In this document: piece after piece, positions 63,915-64,000 of the stretch
How positions within the stretch are numbered: position 1 is the first letter of the stretch
Layout: each line of letters starts with the position of its first letter
NCBI GenBank assembly: GCA_948144175.1
Contig: CANXME010002579.1
Span: forward strand, 1,362,001 to 1,426,000
Reading direction: 5' to 3'
Length of the DNA stretch: 64,000 nucleotides
Source: Closterium sp. NIES-65
Taxonomy: Eukaryota; Streptophyta; Zygnematophyceae; Desmidiales; Closteriaceae
The notes under the pieces: model-generated
Seen by the model: the letters and a program-made list of their open reading frames with translations, nothing else
What the model was told of the DNA's origin: nothing
Databases searched by the model: none
Made by a program: the position numbers and the translations under genes

Positions 63915-64000
63915 CAAACCACTCCGAAGCGTTGAAAAGGGTCGTGCGTTCCAAGGAGTTAATATTCTCTCCCCGCTGTAAGAACATTTGTATAGCTTAT

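Larger units (their letters stand above)
60557..64000 (+). mobile_element. Gypsy F: 5' part of a chromodomain-family Gypsy (fossil, runs off the window)
   Basis: 5' LTR 60557-60927, a degenerate primer site TGGTAATTTAGAGC, a leader, gag, and the lysine-rich spacer interrupted by miniature E. It resumes after E at 63915 with the stretch CGTGCGTTCCAAGGAG and CTCTCCCCGC, homologous to 2.78-2.81 kb of Gypsy-1. Pol lies beyond the window. It is inserted in Copia G integrase; the left flank TGGAG cannot be matched without the right end. Confidence 0.9.

Overview
This is repeat-dense nuclear DNA of a eukaryote, most likely from the green lineage. It holds a chromodomain Ty3/Gypsy family, a GC-rich Ty1/Copia family with an unusually long gag-pol, LTR miniatures, a hAT-type MITE and a pogo-type gene with short spliceosomal introns. 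A streptophyte alga such as a desmid is my guess from the style of the Copia proteins; I cannot prove it. I see no rRNA, no ordinary tRNA gene, no CRISPR array and no clear single-copy host gene. Almost all of the 64 kb is a stack of insertions, and many borders are fixed by exact target-site duplications (TSDs).

Left part (1-15151). A 58-bp tandem array is followed by a pogo/CENP-B-like transposase gene on the minus strand (682-15088). Two Gypsy elements cut it: Gypsy-1 (880-6752, plus, TSD CTGAT) and Gypsy-2 (8329-14613, minus, TSD GTTCT). Without these and three small introns the gene is 1998 nt, a multiple of three, and carries two nonsense codons. Gypsy-2 itself holds a three-LTR miniature array (13315-13899, TSD GGTGG).

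Centre-left (15152-31275). A partial Copia (C) is interrupted by Copia A (15625-31275, TSD CGTAG). Copia A carries a repeated RT-RNase H segment and is interrupted in that segment by Copia B (23660-30093, TSD AGTCA).

Centre (31281-39034). This is mostly non-coding. It holds a 37-bp tandem repeat, a young non-autonomous LTR element D (34100-36566, TSD TTGCG, LTRs differing at about one site), a lone LTR with primer-binding site (J), and two more copies of the 58-bp repeat.

Right part (39040-64000). A second Copia lineage (I, minus) spans 39040-55378. It contains a 348-bp mini-LTR element (41304-41651, TSD AACTC), a partial Copia K, and Copia M (47077-55051, TSD TCCCG). M contains a solo LTR (49398-49535, TSD CGACG) and a 380-bp hAT MITE (54484-54863, TSD GTGGGCCC). 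The last 8 kb is a four-level nest that runs off the edge: Copia H, then Copia G, then Gypsy F, then miniature E (62570-63914, TSD CAAAC).

The most interesting object is the mini-LTR family. It has 139-142 bp LTRs and a 70-93 bp interior. A tRNA-like Pol III A box sits at the LTR end and a B box in the interior, with the primer-binding site between them. Its termini match those of Copia B, which suggests that Copia machinery mobilises it.
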